From contig CAJNOJ010000188.1 in the NCBI GenBank assembly GCA_905250025.1, positions 1 through 64,000 of the forward strand: DNA of 64,000 nt, in the 5' to 3' direction. Positions 47,345-58,789 of the stretch are shown piece after piece. The DNA is from Adineta ricciae. Lineage: Eukaryota; Rotifera; Eurotatoria; Adinetida; Adinetidae. The position numbers were made by a program, and so were the translations under genes. The first letter of the stretch is position 1, and each line of letters starts with the position of its first letter. The notes beneath the pieces are model-generated. The model had not been told where the DNA came from. It saw only the letters and a program-made list of their open reading frames with translations, and made no database searches.

Positions 47345-48985
47345 ATGGATCCTACGAAAGCCGAACAATTACCAGATGAACTCTGGTTGATGATATTTCA
47401 TTACTTAGAAATCATTGATGTCCTGTTGACTTTCAAGGTTTTGAATCAACGTTTTCAACAAATGATCAAACCTTATTACAGTCACATTGACCTAGCCGAC
47501 GCCTCGTCGAAACAATTCAGTACATTCATTGATGAAATTCTTTTATCCAAAGAAAATCATCCAATTTACTCACTAACATTAAAAAATAGTGGACAATTCA
47601 AGAAAATATTCTATTCAAAAGAACGCATCTTTACTCGTCTTCAACACATCGAAGCATTGAAATTAACCATTGATCATTGGTTTCACGAACACGATTTGCT
47701 TAACATTACACTACCTCATCTATCGCATCTATCAAATCTAACCAATCTTCATCTGAACATTTTACCAGACACTTACATGAAAGATTCATTTCGTCCGATC
47801 TTCGAATACTTCTCATTCCCATCAACATTAGTCAAGCTGACCATCTTAGGCTTTTGGAAACAAACGATGAAAGGTTACACGACCTTAAACTGGTTCAAAC
47901 TACCATCGAATATCAGATCGTTTGCATTCGCGATTGATAATTTGAAAACAATCTATAAGACTAATTTTCTACAAGAGGCAAATAATCATATCGAGGTTTT
48001 AAAAATCGCCTTCAAAGAAATGGATGATTTCGACGCGAAATATTCGAACTTGAACTTTTCAACTTCGTTAGTATCGTTACATTTAGAAATGTCATTAATC
48101 ACTATGGAATTTCTACCCAGACTTTTGAATTTATTTTCCAAAGAAATAAAATCGTTGATTCTGATTCTTCGCACATCGTTCGAAGTCGATTTGAATTTAA
48201 TCATGTCGATTAAAGATCTATTTCCATCACTGGAAACTTTTCAATATGTCATTTATTCGCCAAATCGAATCATAACAAATACTGCGGACCGTATCGTCTC
48301 ACCATTTCACGATATAAACAAGTTCGCTTGGAAAAGGTATATCAACAATCTGAACTATGATAACCTCTCAACGGATTTCATCAAATTACACAAATTGACA
48401 TATGGATTATCTTCGGAATCATTCGATTTGACTCATGACAACATTAATACCTTAAACCAATTGATTGTTTTACTACCAAACTTGAAATCTTTGAAATTAA
48501 ACGGAAATAATTCGCAAACGATCATCGAAGTCTTAAAATTACTTTGTACGAAACGACTGACAAAATTTCACTTCAACACTTCGAAATTTCACCATTCATT
48601 TCTTATTGATCTAGCACAAATCATTCCGCATGTTCGAGAACTTCGCTTAGAAGACATACATTTCAATGAATATCATGCGGACTATTCCGTAAATCGAAAA
48701 ATCTATCGAAAAGTTCTCACAGCAACAGTAGCAATCGAACATGTCCAACGTTATTACAAAGAACTCATGGACTTATATCTGTACATGTTACCATTCAATT
48801 ACACCGATAAGGAAATGTGTAAAGCGAATCAACAGTTGCAAGAATGGCTGAATGGCGCGAAACAACAAGACGGATTCTATTCGATTTATACATTTCATCA
48901 AAACTACTATCAATCTTTTCTGTCCAACTATGATTCGGATATTTATCAAAAAAGTTTCCCCTATTGTCTTTATGTTTCACCTTGA
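47345..48985 (+). CDS. F-box/LRR-like protein, copy 2
   Basis: 546 residues, the same length as the copy at 28389-30029, no indels and only a few percent of residues changed. The intact frame in both copies supports continued function of both. Confidence 0.75.
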   Translation: MDPTKAEQLPDELWLMIFHYLEIIDVLLTFKVLNQRFQQMIKPYYSHIDLADASSKQFSTFIDEILLSKENHPIYSLTLKNSGQFKKIFYSKERIFTRLQHIEALKLTIDHWFHEHDLLNITLPHLSHLSNLTNLHLNILPDTYMKDSFRPIFEYFSFPSTLVKLTILGFWKQTMKGYTTLNWFKLPSNIRSFAFAIDNLKTIYKTNFLQEANNHIEVLKIAFKEMDDFDAKYSNLNFSTSLVSLHLEMSLITMEFLPRLLNLFSKEIKSLILILRTSFEVDLNLIMSIKDLFPSLETFQYVIYSPNRIITNTADRIVSPFHDINKFAWKRYINNLNYDNLSTDFIKLHKLTYGLSSESFDLTHDNINTLNQLIVLLPNLKSLKLNGNNSQTIIEVLKLLCTKRLTKFHFNTSKFHHSFLIDLAQIIPHVRELRLEDIHFNEYHADYSVNRKIYRKVLTATVAIEHVQRYYKELMDLYLYMLPFNYTDKEMCKANQQLQEWLNGAKQQDGFYSIYTFHQNYYQSFLSNYDSDIYQKSFPYCLYVSP

Positions 48986-49012
48986 TATAAAAAAGAGCGT
49001 TCTTGTTTCTTT

Positions 49013-49282
49013 TTAAGATATCCATCGTTGAATTAATGTAACTATTTGTTGACGAGCATTGATAACACTTTCAGGGTCGTCCGGATTTGCTGCACGCAAA
49101 TCGAGATGATGAGCGCCACCATTGATCAAAATCGCTGGAAGACTAGAAGTAATGCTTGAGTTGATGCCACCAGCTGACCATGGATCGAGATTTCCGTTGG
49201 TGAAAATAACATTCGAATAAGAACGAAGATCGGTTATATTTTTGCCTCCAAATTCAACGAAAGACCATTCAAGTCGTGGCTT
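49013..49282 (-). CDS. S28 peptidase, C-terminal fragment (copy 2)
   Basis: The last about 90 residues of the peptidase at 30058-31718, including the Asp motif [11 protein letters not shown] and the His motif GGAHHLDLR. Cut by the N at 49283, so the truncation is probably from the assembly. Confidence 0.8.
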   Translation of the reverse strand, partial: KPRLEWSFVEFGGKNITDLRSYSNVIFTNGNLDPWSAGGINSSITSSLPAILINGGAHHLDLRAANPDDPESVINARQQIVTLIQRWIS

Positions 49283-49283
49283 N
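49283..49283. other. single-N assembly join
   Basis: Marks the end of block II copy 2 inside a coding exon; the following DNA is unrelated to the peptidase gene. Confidence 0.9.
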
Positions 49284-49318
49284 GTCCAATCTATGACCCC
49301 CATTATGGTGTTTTTCAT

Positions 49319-49391
49319 ATCGGTGTGATTTGATTGATGTATTCTGAAGCCAATCGGTTTGAGTCTTAAATAGTGCTAACTTCACACCGAT
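49319..49391. mobile_element. 73-bp inverted-terminus fragment of the ATCGGTGTGA MITE family
   Basis: Starts ATCGGTGTGA and ends TCACACCGAT, with the inner right part GTGCTAACTTCACACC matching the terminus at 41203. Probably an internally deleted copy. No clear target duplication. Confidence 0.5.
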
Positions 49392-49617
49392 AGAATTGTA
49401 CTTGTTCAATATCACTATGTCATGTATGTCGTATATATGAATCATTGGTACGACTGCACTCTGACCATGGAAGTTGTCATAGAGTACAAAAGAAAAAAAA
49501 TTACATATATTGCCTATCGTTATATAATATTTGGAGATCTTGAACTTTAGAAATCTGTTTTTTTCCTTTAGCTGTTGGCTTTCTTGTTCACGTTCTGGTG
49601 TACAATACTCACATCTT

Positions 49618-49779
49618 TTAAGATGTCGATGATACGTAATTACTGTATAAACCAGATTTTCCAGAAGAAATACATGCGCAAACTAATATTGGTTTGCAAT
49701 TATCGCAATTTCTATAACGATCTTCCATAGTGGTTTGACATTCAGGACAGTTCCATTTAATTTGGGATGGCGATGCCAT
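49618..49779 (-). CDS. possible small zinc-ribbon peptide
   Basis: A 53-residue frame with two paired cysteines, WNCPECQTTMEDRYRNCDNC, then CAC further on. The C-x2-C spacing repeated 13 residues later is a plausible zinc site. No homologue recognised and the C-terminal part after SGLY may be intronic. It is longer than chance only by its cysteine pattern, so confidence is low. Confidence 0.35.
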   Translation of the reverse strand: MASPSQIKWNCPECQTTMEDRYRNCDNCKPILVCACISSGKSGLYSNYVSSTS

Positions 49780-50182
49780 GATGGTGGTGAGGAGACAAAG
49801 AGATAGTTTTGATGAAAATGTGTTGAAGTTATATATCGAGTAGAGATAGAATGTCGAGAATGATATGAAGATGATTCAGTCGAACCGGGGTCAAATATTG
49901 GATGAAAAGAAGATGTTCTTTCGCTGTTTTCTCGAGTTGTTTTCCACACATCTTAAAGATGTCTCTATCTAACTATGACTGTTATTCTATCTAAAAATTA
50001 TCGCTGCATTCATCCCAGATACGCCGTCGACAGCTAAATCTTCTTTACTAAGCAGTTCATCTAATCAGCAAACACCAAATTTTACTCTAACAAAACATCT
50101 ACATAATAATGTTGAGTGTCACCTCTGGCTATATGATAATATTTAATTATTGCGGTTTCGAACAAAGAATATAAACGAAACA

Positions 50183-50510
50183 ATCGGTGTGAAGCTAGTA
50201 CCATCGAGCTAGCACCATCAAACTAAGGATTTTCTGAAAACGAATTCCGGTCGATAAAAACGAATGTATTCGATGCAGAATTTAATTCAGAGTCCAATGG
50301 TGCCACTTTTATTCATGGGAAAACGTTCGGAGAATAGTTTTCTTTGATCTTTCTTTATCCTCGATACATGTATATGCATCATTTTTCGGCCATCGGCACG
50401 TCATATCTCTGTCCAGAATGAATTCTGGTTCATGGAAAAGAGTCTATTCGATGCAGAATTTAATTCAGAGTCCAATGGTGCTAGCTCGATGGTGCTAGCT
50501 TCACACCGAT
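50183..50510. mobile_element. 328-bp MITE with 36-bp terminal inverted repeats and 9-bp target duplication
   Basis: Left terminus ATCGGTGTGAAGCTAGTACC and right terminus GGTGCTAGCTTCACACCGAT are inverted repeats over about 36 bases with one mismatch. AACGAAACA is found directly on both sides (50174-50182 and 50511-50519), a 9-bp target duplication. It has no coding capacity. Inside, a segment with GATGCAGAATTTAATTCAG occurs twice. Nine-base duplications are typical of Mutator-like elements. Confidence 0.88.
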
Positions 50511-50519
50511 AACGAAACA

Positions 50520-53309
50520 ATTGTGGATCATTAGCTCTTTTTCAATACTATAACTGGTAAAGAAATCGTATGTTTCTAATAATAAGAAGTAGTTGTACCG
50601 TAAAATGAAACTGGAGCTTCCGGTCAGACTAGTCAGCCTCATATGTATAAATATGAGCGCAACAAGCATATCTAATGGCTCAAGAACTATTTGTTAATGT
50701 AAGTTCACTTCTTTAACAGAATATTACGATTTTTTGTTGATTATGTATAAGAATCGCTGCTTCTAGTTTTTAAATCGAAATGTTTATGAGAATGTAGATG
50801 ACAAACGTCACTGAAAACAGAATCTACACCCATGTTATCGTTATCATCCAACTATTCGAAATATTTTCTGTCTCTTATCTATAAACTCATCATCTCGTTC
50901 GCCATTGTGATCATAGTAAACAAAATTAAATTGCAGTTTAGAAATCAAATATTCATTAATTCTCGGTTACCTTTGATTACATACGAAAAATAAAAAATAG
51001 TTTCAAGGAGAATGAAAAGGACGGGAGCGTTGGGATCCATGACGTTGTTCCAGTTCTCAGGTTCGATTTTCTTTTTGGGACATTTGTAAATTAGTGTTTT
51101 TGATTAAAATTTTTATAAACAAACTTTGACTTTTATCCATCGCTTGAATCTGCGCCAATAACGAAAACCAGGGCGTACTTTATTACCACCTACATAAAAT
51201 AATTTGTTTGGATGTCGATCAAAATAAGTACGAGTGTCTTTTACCGTTACTCTCAGGTTGATTCATAACAGAATTTGAATTAGCTTCGCGATCAATACGT
51301 TCCAAATGACTATTATAAAAATTAACAAACATTCAAAAGAAGTTATTACAAATGTCAAAAAGATTAAATCGTAAAATCGTGATGTAGAGGAACGCAAAAT
51401 CTTCATTAGCTTAAATCTAAGATTAAAATATTCCGACAAATCGTTTTCTCGATTTTATCGACCAAAACAAAAAACAATATTTTGGAATAAAAGATTAGAT
51501 TATGATACTGATGAAAATTATTGTGTCTTCTCCGTCGTTTACCTCAATTTTATCCACGCTATTGCATAAATGGATGTAATGCTGGATAATAACAGTTCTC
51601 ATTTAACAAACAATTGAAAATTCAACTCAATATTCAAAATGAAAACTAATCAGTCTAAAATTTGGGATGCCTTCTTAAAGATGAACCAAAATCAACTCTC
51701 TGATCGCTGCAGTTCAAAAAGAATGTATAATCTCCTCTAAATCACTGACATAAGATCGTTTTAATAGGATAATTCCCGATTTCTGTGGCTACGTAAGAAC
51801 GTACGTTTTGATTAATATTTGTGGTTAAAGATCAAATACTTAACTGTAAATCAAACCTGAACGACTATATAATCAAACGAGGAAAAAAGATAGTTTCTTT
51901 TTTCTGTTAAGATGAAAAATGAACTGTTCATAGAACATTTCAATTCTCCGTGCAATTTATAACTCGACAACCAAGAAAAAAAGTACTTCTTACTACATGA
52001 AAAACAATTCAACGACGAAAAATAAATCAATGCTTTTATTGATTCACTTTGGTTTTAATATTATTGATAAGACAATCGAATAGAGCTTCTTGTACGTGAG
52101 GCGCACTTAGAGCAAGCTTCAAGTGGAAAAATTTGTCGCTTTTTTTATACATCATTCGATAGATTGAAGGCCACTGATCATGAATATCGCATCCCTGACT
52201 GTTAAAATTCTGTTTTCCCTAGACATGTGTAAAGTAATGAGAGGAACTGACAAAACACCATAAACGCAACTTTTTTAGTAAAATAGTCTTAGTTTTTTTC
52301 CCCTTTATTATTTTTACTCAATTCAAAGCTTGTTGAACTCGGCATCAAAAGGTGAGTGTAAAGTAGTTTTCAAAACTGCAGACCTAAAATTGGATTAGGT
52401 AAGACATCAGAAATCGGATTGACTCGCAAATTTCTTATCAATTTTGCAATCCTAACACAGACTTTTTAGAAGATGCTAAAGCGATTATTCTTGCGTCGTT
52501 AGATCCATACGATGCTTAGCTACAAAACACCAAAAAAATCTTTTTTTTAAATTTTGTTTTCTCGTTGAGAAAAAACGGTTTTTACTGAGGCCATGCCGAA
52601 ACATCGAAGTCGGTTTTTTGTTTTTTTCGCGATTTACGATCGAAATGAAGTGTGACTATTGGTAGATAGACTATAAAATATAGCGAATCTAGTGGACAGA
52701 TTGGCGAAATCTCGGGAGGGTTTCTGCAGGGTTTTCAGAGAGATCCAAGACGTTTAGCTATTTTTTTGTAGCCATACAACTATTTCCGTTACCAGTAGAC
52801 TTGAAGTGTCTAAGTAAGGTGTGAAAACAATTCACGTTTCTTGCAGAATCAGCTTCTAATGTACTTTCCGACTTTTTTCACAGCTAGAGTCAGAATCAAT
52901 AACGAAAAAACACCAGATCACTGCTTCAAAATCAGACAGCGGCGCAATCACAGTAGCGGTAAATGGGCAACTATCCGTTCAAAATTTCTGAGCGGCGTTT
53001 TTTCCCAGCAGAATCTCTCGAAAAAGACACTTTGCCCAAGCGTTCCCGCTGAAGTTTTGAATCTTAGGCGACTTTTACCCATTGCTAAAAAACTCCTGGT
53101 TGCGTCACTAAAATCAGACTAAATATCCAGATTACTATTCCTAATCCGGATATGGTTTTGAACTTTTCCATTACATTTTGTACTGGAGAACATCCGCATC
53201 ACTTCTGTATAGATTTGCTCATCCCTGTACGCCTGAAAAGTTCGCCAAAATCTCCAGAGAAGTTTCATTGGAATGTCTTTCCCACGGAAGTTTTCTCTTG
53301 ATTCAATAA
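50520..53309. other. AT-rich gene desert
   Basis: No coding frame with protein-like features on either strand. Poly-A/T tracts are common. A 93-codon frame at 52841-53122 is rich in basic residues but shows no domain. I see no tRNA-like cloverleaf or other RNA gene. Confidence 0.4.
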
Positions 53310-54653
53310 TCAGTTTAAGCGTCGTATCATATGTTTCATGAGTCTTTCGACGAACATAGAGTTTTTGGGTGTGTGTGAGGGTGGGTGTGAGGGTGGGTGT
53401 GAGGGTGGGTGTGAGGGTGGGTGTGAGAGCGTAACATGTTGATTTAAAAATGAATTTTTTACAGTCTCAAAGGCTGGATGATCAGTCAACAGAGCTCGTA
53501 GGTCGTCGGGTTTTATGTTCGAGGGAACTTTGATAAGCAACTCTTGGGCAATTTCCTCAAGACTCTTGCGGTTACTCTTGTTTATGCCAGTGTGAAAGAG
53601 ACAGTACAGGAGTTTTGTGTTGCCTTTTGCATCTATATACTCTATCTTGTAGATAAGACCCTTAGTTACGATGCGTTTATTGAAATCTATTAGATTACGT
53701 GACCTTGATGCATGGATACTAGCATTGTCGACAGCGATTGCGATGGTGTCATTTTTGTATTCTTCTTTAAATTCAAGGAGTTGAAATAAACGCGCAAACT
53801 GTCCGAGGATTGTGAAGTTATCGAAGTACAAGTCTTGGCCGACATAAATTGAGGCAATGACACTTCGCACGACATAGTTAATATCAGTATCAGCTAAATA
53901 GAAAGGTTAGTTTCGGTTTTGTTCTTGATCTGAGACAACTACGATTCAGCAGCAATTCAGCTTCTAGTTGTGGATACTTAACCAAAGTCTTGTCATATTC
54001 ACTTTGAGAGAGACTAAAAAATGATCCAGTACCGTGTTGAACTATCAGATCACTGATCATATTTGATCGCCCTCTTCCTTTCGAGTGAAAGGAGCCTGAT
54101 CTCCAAAGAACCACCGCTCTTGAATGCGCTTTCGTCGTGAAATAAATAAACTGAGCTACACACATAGTAGAATGCATAGTGGATTTTGAGCGGAAATCTT
54201 CCATAAAGACTTTTCGCCCTCTCTGACAGTGTAATAGAAATTCTGTCTACTAAGAAAGTAATTGATGAATTCTTGATGGTGTTCTATCACATTCAAACGT
54301 TTATGACGCTCAAAATAAGGCCGTTGCGAGTTCTCTTTAAGTCGAGCCCCCAACAGCGAACATCCACATGACACGATGACACAGAGCGAATGAAGAGATT
54401 TTCCGATTCTACAGGAAAAACTATTTTTGATAAATACGACAACGAGGCACCTATTTTAATAGGCCAATGGCCGACCTTTAGTTATGTTCGTTGCTCCATA
54501 ACACTTTTTATCTATAATTTTAGCCAAATCAAGTGCTGTGAAGTCGACTGACTTCTTTGAGTACTGCTCAAATTTATGCTCTCTGGCAGCATCTTCTAAT
54601 TCAGGGAAATAATCATAAAACTTAACCGTGTGTTTATTACCACTGCTGTCCAC
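53310..54653 (-). pseudogene. DDE-type transposase, frameshifted
   Basis: Read on the minus strand. An N-terminal segment (54653-54456, with LAKIIDKK) and a next one (54374-54156) lead into a region that needs three frames in turn: FHDESAFKSG, then ERWFFGDQAPFTRK, then KGRGRSNMISD. A 46-base intron then joins LLLNR to TDTDINYVV, and the last exon has GQDLYFDNFTI and AVDNASIH before a tail of Ser-His-Pro-Pro repeats. The Asp of FHDES and the Asp of VDNASIH look like the first two catalytic acids of a DDE nuclease; the third is uncertain. At least two frameshifts make it inactive. Confidence 0.6.
53367..53428. repeat. 12-bp G-rich minisatellite inside the transposase tail
   Basis: About five units of GTGTGAGGGTGG on the plus strand, coding for Ser-His-Pro-Pro repeats on the minus strand. 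The plus strand has runs of three G at regular spacing and could form G-quadruplexes. Confidence 0.8.
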
Positions 54654-55043
54654 TTGAAACTTATCTAAATCACCAGAAGTAAATACTTCAGCCCATTGTG
54701 CGCCGATTGGACTTGAGAGTTCCTGAAATATAAATTATGCTTCGCATACATAGGAAAAAGGTACGGTATTATTTAACAAACTCACCGACATTTTGTAAGA
54801 AAGCATTGAAATTATCCCAGTTGACTCCAAAACTTCTCAAAGTCGTGTGGATCAGCATACTGACGAGGGAACCACCCGAGGTGTCAAAAAGCTTTTCAGT
54901 CAGCATTACGATAGTTAAATAGACCATAGCTAGGAGTGATATATCCTAAGTTAGTTCGTGCCCAAGTTGAGATCCAGCTGAGATATTGACTTCATACTAG
55001 AATTCTTCTATGAAACTCCGTCTTCCTTACAAAATCAAAGTTT

Positions 55044-55303
55044 TGAATTTTGAGGTGAGACTTTGCCCATGTCAAGGCCTCACCCAGAGTAGTTCACCCA
55101 CAAAGTTTCAGAACCTTCGGACTAAGCGTTCTCAAGATATAATGTTTTCAAAATATCGATGCATACAACAATACCTGTGAAAAACTGTGTTTATGCTAAC
55201 AGACTCATATCTCGGGAATGTCTAGTGCGAAACTTCTGAAACTTCGTGCATGAACTACTCTGAGTGAGGCCTTGACATGGGCGAAGTCACACCTCAAAAT
55301 TCA
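55044..55303. repeat. inverted repeat of about 69 bp, imperfect
   Basis: Arms at 55044-55112 and 55235-55303 share GCCCATGTCAAGGCCTCAC and TTTCAGA(A) in opposite orientation with some mismatches. A foldback element ending only nine bases before the N at 55312. Confidence 0.65.
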
Positions 55304-55311
55304 CAACTATG

Positions 55312-55312
55312 N
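55312..55312. other. single-N assembly join
   Basis: Directly follows the right arm of the inverted repeat, a likely cause of an assembly break. Confidence 0.85.
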
Positions 55313-57064
55313 ATATATTGAACAGGTTTAACTCAATGAATTAGGATTACATTAGACACATCTGACTCTAGCGAATGTATCTTTTGATATCTGTATTTTT
55401 CGCCTTCAGTGCATTTAGCTACGGTAATACATACGATTATTTATTCGTCGTTCTTTTATTACTCCTAAGGTCACTGGCAGTTGCATAAAACTTGGAACAC
55501 CTACCCATTTCAACTGACTTCTGACACCACTCTCAGCCAATCCAAACCCCCTCGCCCTCATATTTCGTTATAAACAAATCGACAAGAACTGAACACCTGA
55601 CCGACATAAAATTCTCCACTAAGGAAACAGATCCGCCGATCATCGATTCCAGTCCCCTACCTCCAGACACCCACCCCAAAAAAGAACCAATGAACGGTCA
55701 CCCACGCTCATACATCCACCCATAGTTTCATCCGAGGCCCCACCCTCAGCGCCCCGCCTTCACCCTTCATCCGCGCTCGTTCTACGACCAGCACACTAGA
55801 AGTTTTCAATGTGTTGAATGATTGTAGGAAAAGATGTTTTTTTGACCTTTGATCCTGACACAAACAAACAGACAGACAAACCATTTTATTTCATATGACC
55901 CTCTCTACAGTCGAGGGAACAAATTATGTCCTCCTTGTTTTAGTAATTTTTTAGCATTATATCACGTTTATTTTACTTCATTTATTTCTCCTTTACTTAT
56001 TTTTATTATATTTATTATTCCATCGAAACAGTATAGGAAAGAATTTGACAAATCAATGAAACAAATTCGAACTATTATAAGACCATAGGGGTTCATCATA
56101 AAAAATACGAACATCTCTAGGAAATGGGTGGATGTATTGGTAACAACTTACTCAAAAATTAAATTAACAACATAAGATATAATAGTTTTATATTTTATCG
56201 TGTGTATCATTTTTTGTTTTACTTTGTACTTAGAAATGATCTTCTATTTACATATGCGTTTGGTTAAATCGAAAGTTTACATCAGAATTTTTTGTCTTTT
56301 CTTTAATTATTCCACCATCCAATTCTCTAACATGTTTCATGTCAATCTAGAATGCGCGTGTGAGTGTGGATGCTGGTATAGAGAAGGCACTCACATCCTT
56401 CATCATTTCGAAAAAAGCTTCGAAGATGGAAAAATCTAATTTTTTACGATATCTTTTTGGTCATATCTAGAGAACGAATTGCTATGGAGAAACGCATTTG
56501 TAGGACTTCATTAATCTCATTGAGTCCTGCTTACAGCCAAGAGATGAAACAAAAAGCTCGGAATCGGTTGGAAGTAATTTCTTCGTGAGTAGTTGGGTTC
56601 AACTATCAAGTTTCAGATATACGAAACTTATATAGAAATCTAACAGTTTGATTATCTTTCAATATCTTTCTTGTAGATAAACCATCTTGACGATGTAAAA
56701 AATGTTCTGGTTTGATTGAAGATGAGCGTGTCAGAGATCGGCCCACATTCTCATCCTCTTGGCAGTTATTCGTATTATTGAGTTGTAAAAGAAAAAAAAC
56801 AAATCCATTTGTAGTGTGATAGGATGTACACAAAAATCACTTACTCTGTCAATAGTATATCATATAACACTCGTTTCTTTTTTCTTTGTAAAACAATAAT
56901 GTCAGCCAATAAAAGAAGGTTTTCATCGTTTCTCTAATAGGTAAATTCCAACTTCTATATGTTGTATTTAGATTATAAAAGCAAATTGTAATCGTATTCG
57001 ACAGCATTTAAATATCTTGCTATTGATTAGATTTTCGAAATACAGTGCAGAGTCTCCTAAGAAA
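55313..57064. other. no recognisable gene
   Basis: Contains a C-rich stretch at about 55510-55770 and AT-rich sequence elsewhere. Short open frames at 55849-56088, 56200-56439 and 56606-56833 show no domains. Confidence 0.35.
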
Positions 57065-57391
57065 ATGTCTGGTATCAGATGTCATGAGTGCGGTGCTGTT
57101 GTCACTCTGAGTGGTGCAGCAGGACGTTTAGCTGCTGATGGTATCAAGTGGACTGGAGATACAGCAGTTAAGTTATCTCCAAAGATTAATATTGGAATGA
57201 AAAGCGCTGTGGGAATAGCAGGTTTTGCAGCTACTTCAGAAAATACTAAAATAGGTATATTAGAGTTATTTACGGAATTAAAAAAATCAATGATACTGCA
57301 TTTAGAGAGTGGATTTTTAGCTGAACAGTACAACAATCAACAATACAAATGTATTAATGATCATTCTGGTAAATGGATAACAAATTATTAA
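57065..57391 (+). CDS. small protein with N-terminal Cys pair
   Basis: A 108-residue frame beginning MSGIRCHECGAVVTLSG. The C-x2-C near the N-terminus resembles half of a zinc ribbon; a further Cys occurs near the C-terminus (KCINDHSG). The middle has Ala/Gly-rich segments (GAAGRLAADGIKW, SAVGIAGFAAT) that could be helical or membrane-associating. I do not recognise it. The frame from the ATG at 57065 is favoured over one starting at 57017 because the Cys motif follows at once. Confidence 0.45.
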   Translation: MSGIRCHECGAVVTLSGAAGRLAADGIKWTGDTAVKLSPKINIGMKSAVGIAGFAATSENTKIGILELFTELKKSMILHLESGFLAEQYNNQQYKCINDHSGKWITNY

Positions 57392-57826
57392 AGAAGTTTG
57401 ACTCGTGACAGGACTAATATCATTTTATTAATCTACATTTATTATTTTCCGTTGTTTTTTTAATATATAATCATGATTGAAGTATGAATATATAAGAGTT
57501 GTTATAGGATGAGGATGAAAATGTGACATGATTGTATAACAACTATTACATATTCTATTTGAAAATGCAAGAACATATAAATTCAGCGGTGTAAATATAT
57601 ATATATATAACCCCTGTTGCATAAGTTTTGAGACAAATTTGTTTTATCCGTTTTTTTCGAACAACAAACTTTCATTTTTTATTTTTCCTATATAACAAAA
57701 GTACTAATGCTACTGTACAAAAAATCAAAAAGAACAGGCTTCATAAGGTCCTTTATCAGCAATTCGTCGAAGCTGTTTTGATATGCCTGAAAACATGGTT
57801 TGTACAACTTTAATATCAACTTCATG

Positions 57827-57827
57827 N
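57827..57827. other. single-N assembly join
   Basis: About 210 bases on the left are repeated almost exactly on the right, i.e. two overlapping contig ends not merged. Confidence 0.92.
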
Positions 57828-58086
57828 TTGCATAAGTTTTGAGACAAATTTGTTTTATCCGTTTTTTTTCGAACAACAAACTTTCATTTTTTATTTTTCC
57901 TATATAACAAAAGTACTAATGCTACTGTACAAAAAATCAAAAAGAACAGGCTTCATAAGGTCCTTTATCAGCAATTCGTCGAAGCTGTTTTGATATGCCT
58001 GAAAACATGGTTTGTACAACTTTAATATCAACTTCATGTAATTTTTTGCTAATTCTTCTCTTCAATTGATCAATGTTTTGTGCTTC

Positions 58087-58788
58087 CTAACCACCAGCAT
58101 ATACCATTTGTTCAAGAATAGACCAAAATGTTTCGATTGGTCGAGCTTGTGGACAGTTTTGTGGATTTTCTTGTTCAGATACAAAACGAATGTTATTTTC
58201 ATCTAAATATTCGATCACTTGATGAGCATAATGGCTTCTCGCTAGATCAGGCCAGAACAACACATTTTGTTTAGAATGATTGTTTTGAATAAATGGCATC
58301 AAACGAGCTTTAATACAATTATTTAAATAAGTAGTTTTGGTAATAGCTTGTTTTTGTTGTGAGAAGAAAGGCTCGGAGATACCATATTCGGACACGGCAA
58401 TCCACACCATAATTTTGGATTCAAATTTTTTCGTTCGTTTAAATTTTACTTCTGGTGGTGCAACACTTGGATCAGATGTATAAAAACCGCGGTTAGCAGA
58501 TATCGATTCGTTATGTAATAGGAAGTACTTTTCATCATCCAACACAAATTCAACATTATCTTCAGATAATGCTCGGCATAATCGTCTTGCACGTGTTGGA
58601 ATTTCATCAAGTTGTTTGTCGGTGTATTTGGGTGCTCGTTTCTTTTTTCGATACGTAATACCCATAGCTTTTAATTGTCGACTAAGTGTAGAAATATCGA
58701 CATTAAATTCTGGTTGAATTTGACGTAATGAAACTCCAGTCTTTTGGTCAGTCAAGCGTTTTAGTCGATTTAATTGTTGTGTTGATAA
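58087..58788 (-). pseudogene. Tc1/mariner transposase, C-terminal two thirds
   Basis: Carries the first Asp in VLDDEKYFLL, the second in LFWPDLARSHYA and the Glu in ARPIETFW, with 37 residues between the last two, so DD37E. A TAG at 58087-58089 follows VYAGG where a Trp would fit, and the same frame then continues (EAQNIDQLKRRI) for about 50 codons. The TAG therefore looks like a nonsense change. The 5' side is cut by the N at 58789. Confidence 0.75.
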
Positions 58789-58789
58789 N
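58789..58789. other. single-N assembly join
   Basis: About 560 bases of transposase are repeated on both sides with a few substitutions, suggesting that the overlapping contigs come from different copies or haplotypes. Confidence 0.92.

Larger units (their letters stand above)
42157..49282. repeat. long duplicated block II, copy 2
   Basis: Collinear second copy of 23194-30327 (7126 against 7134 bases), placed between two Ns. It stops inside the peptidase gene. Confidence 0.9.

Noticed and set aside
53367..53428. G-rich repeat resembling a telomeric array
   Set aside because: The unit is 12 bases and lies within a transposase reading frame, and bdelloid telomere repeats as I recall them are shorter. 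Treated as a coding minisatellite.
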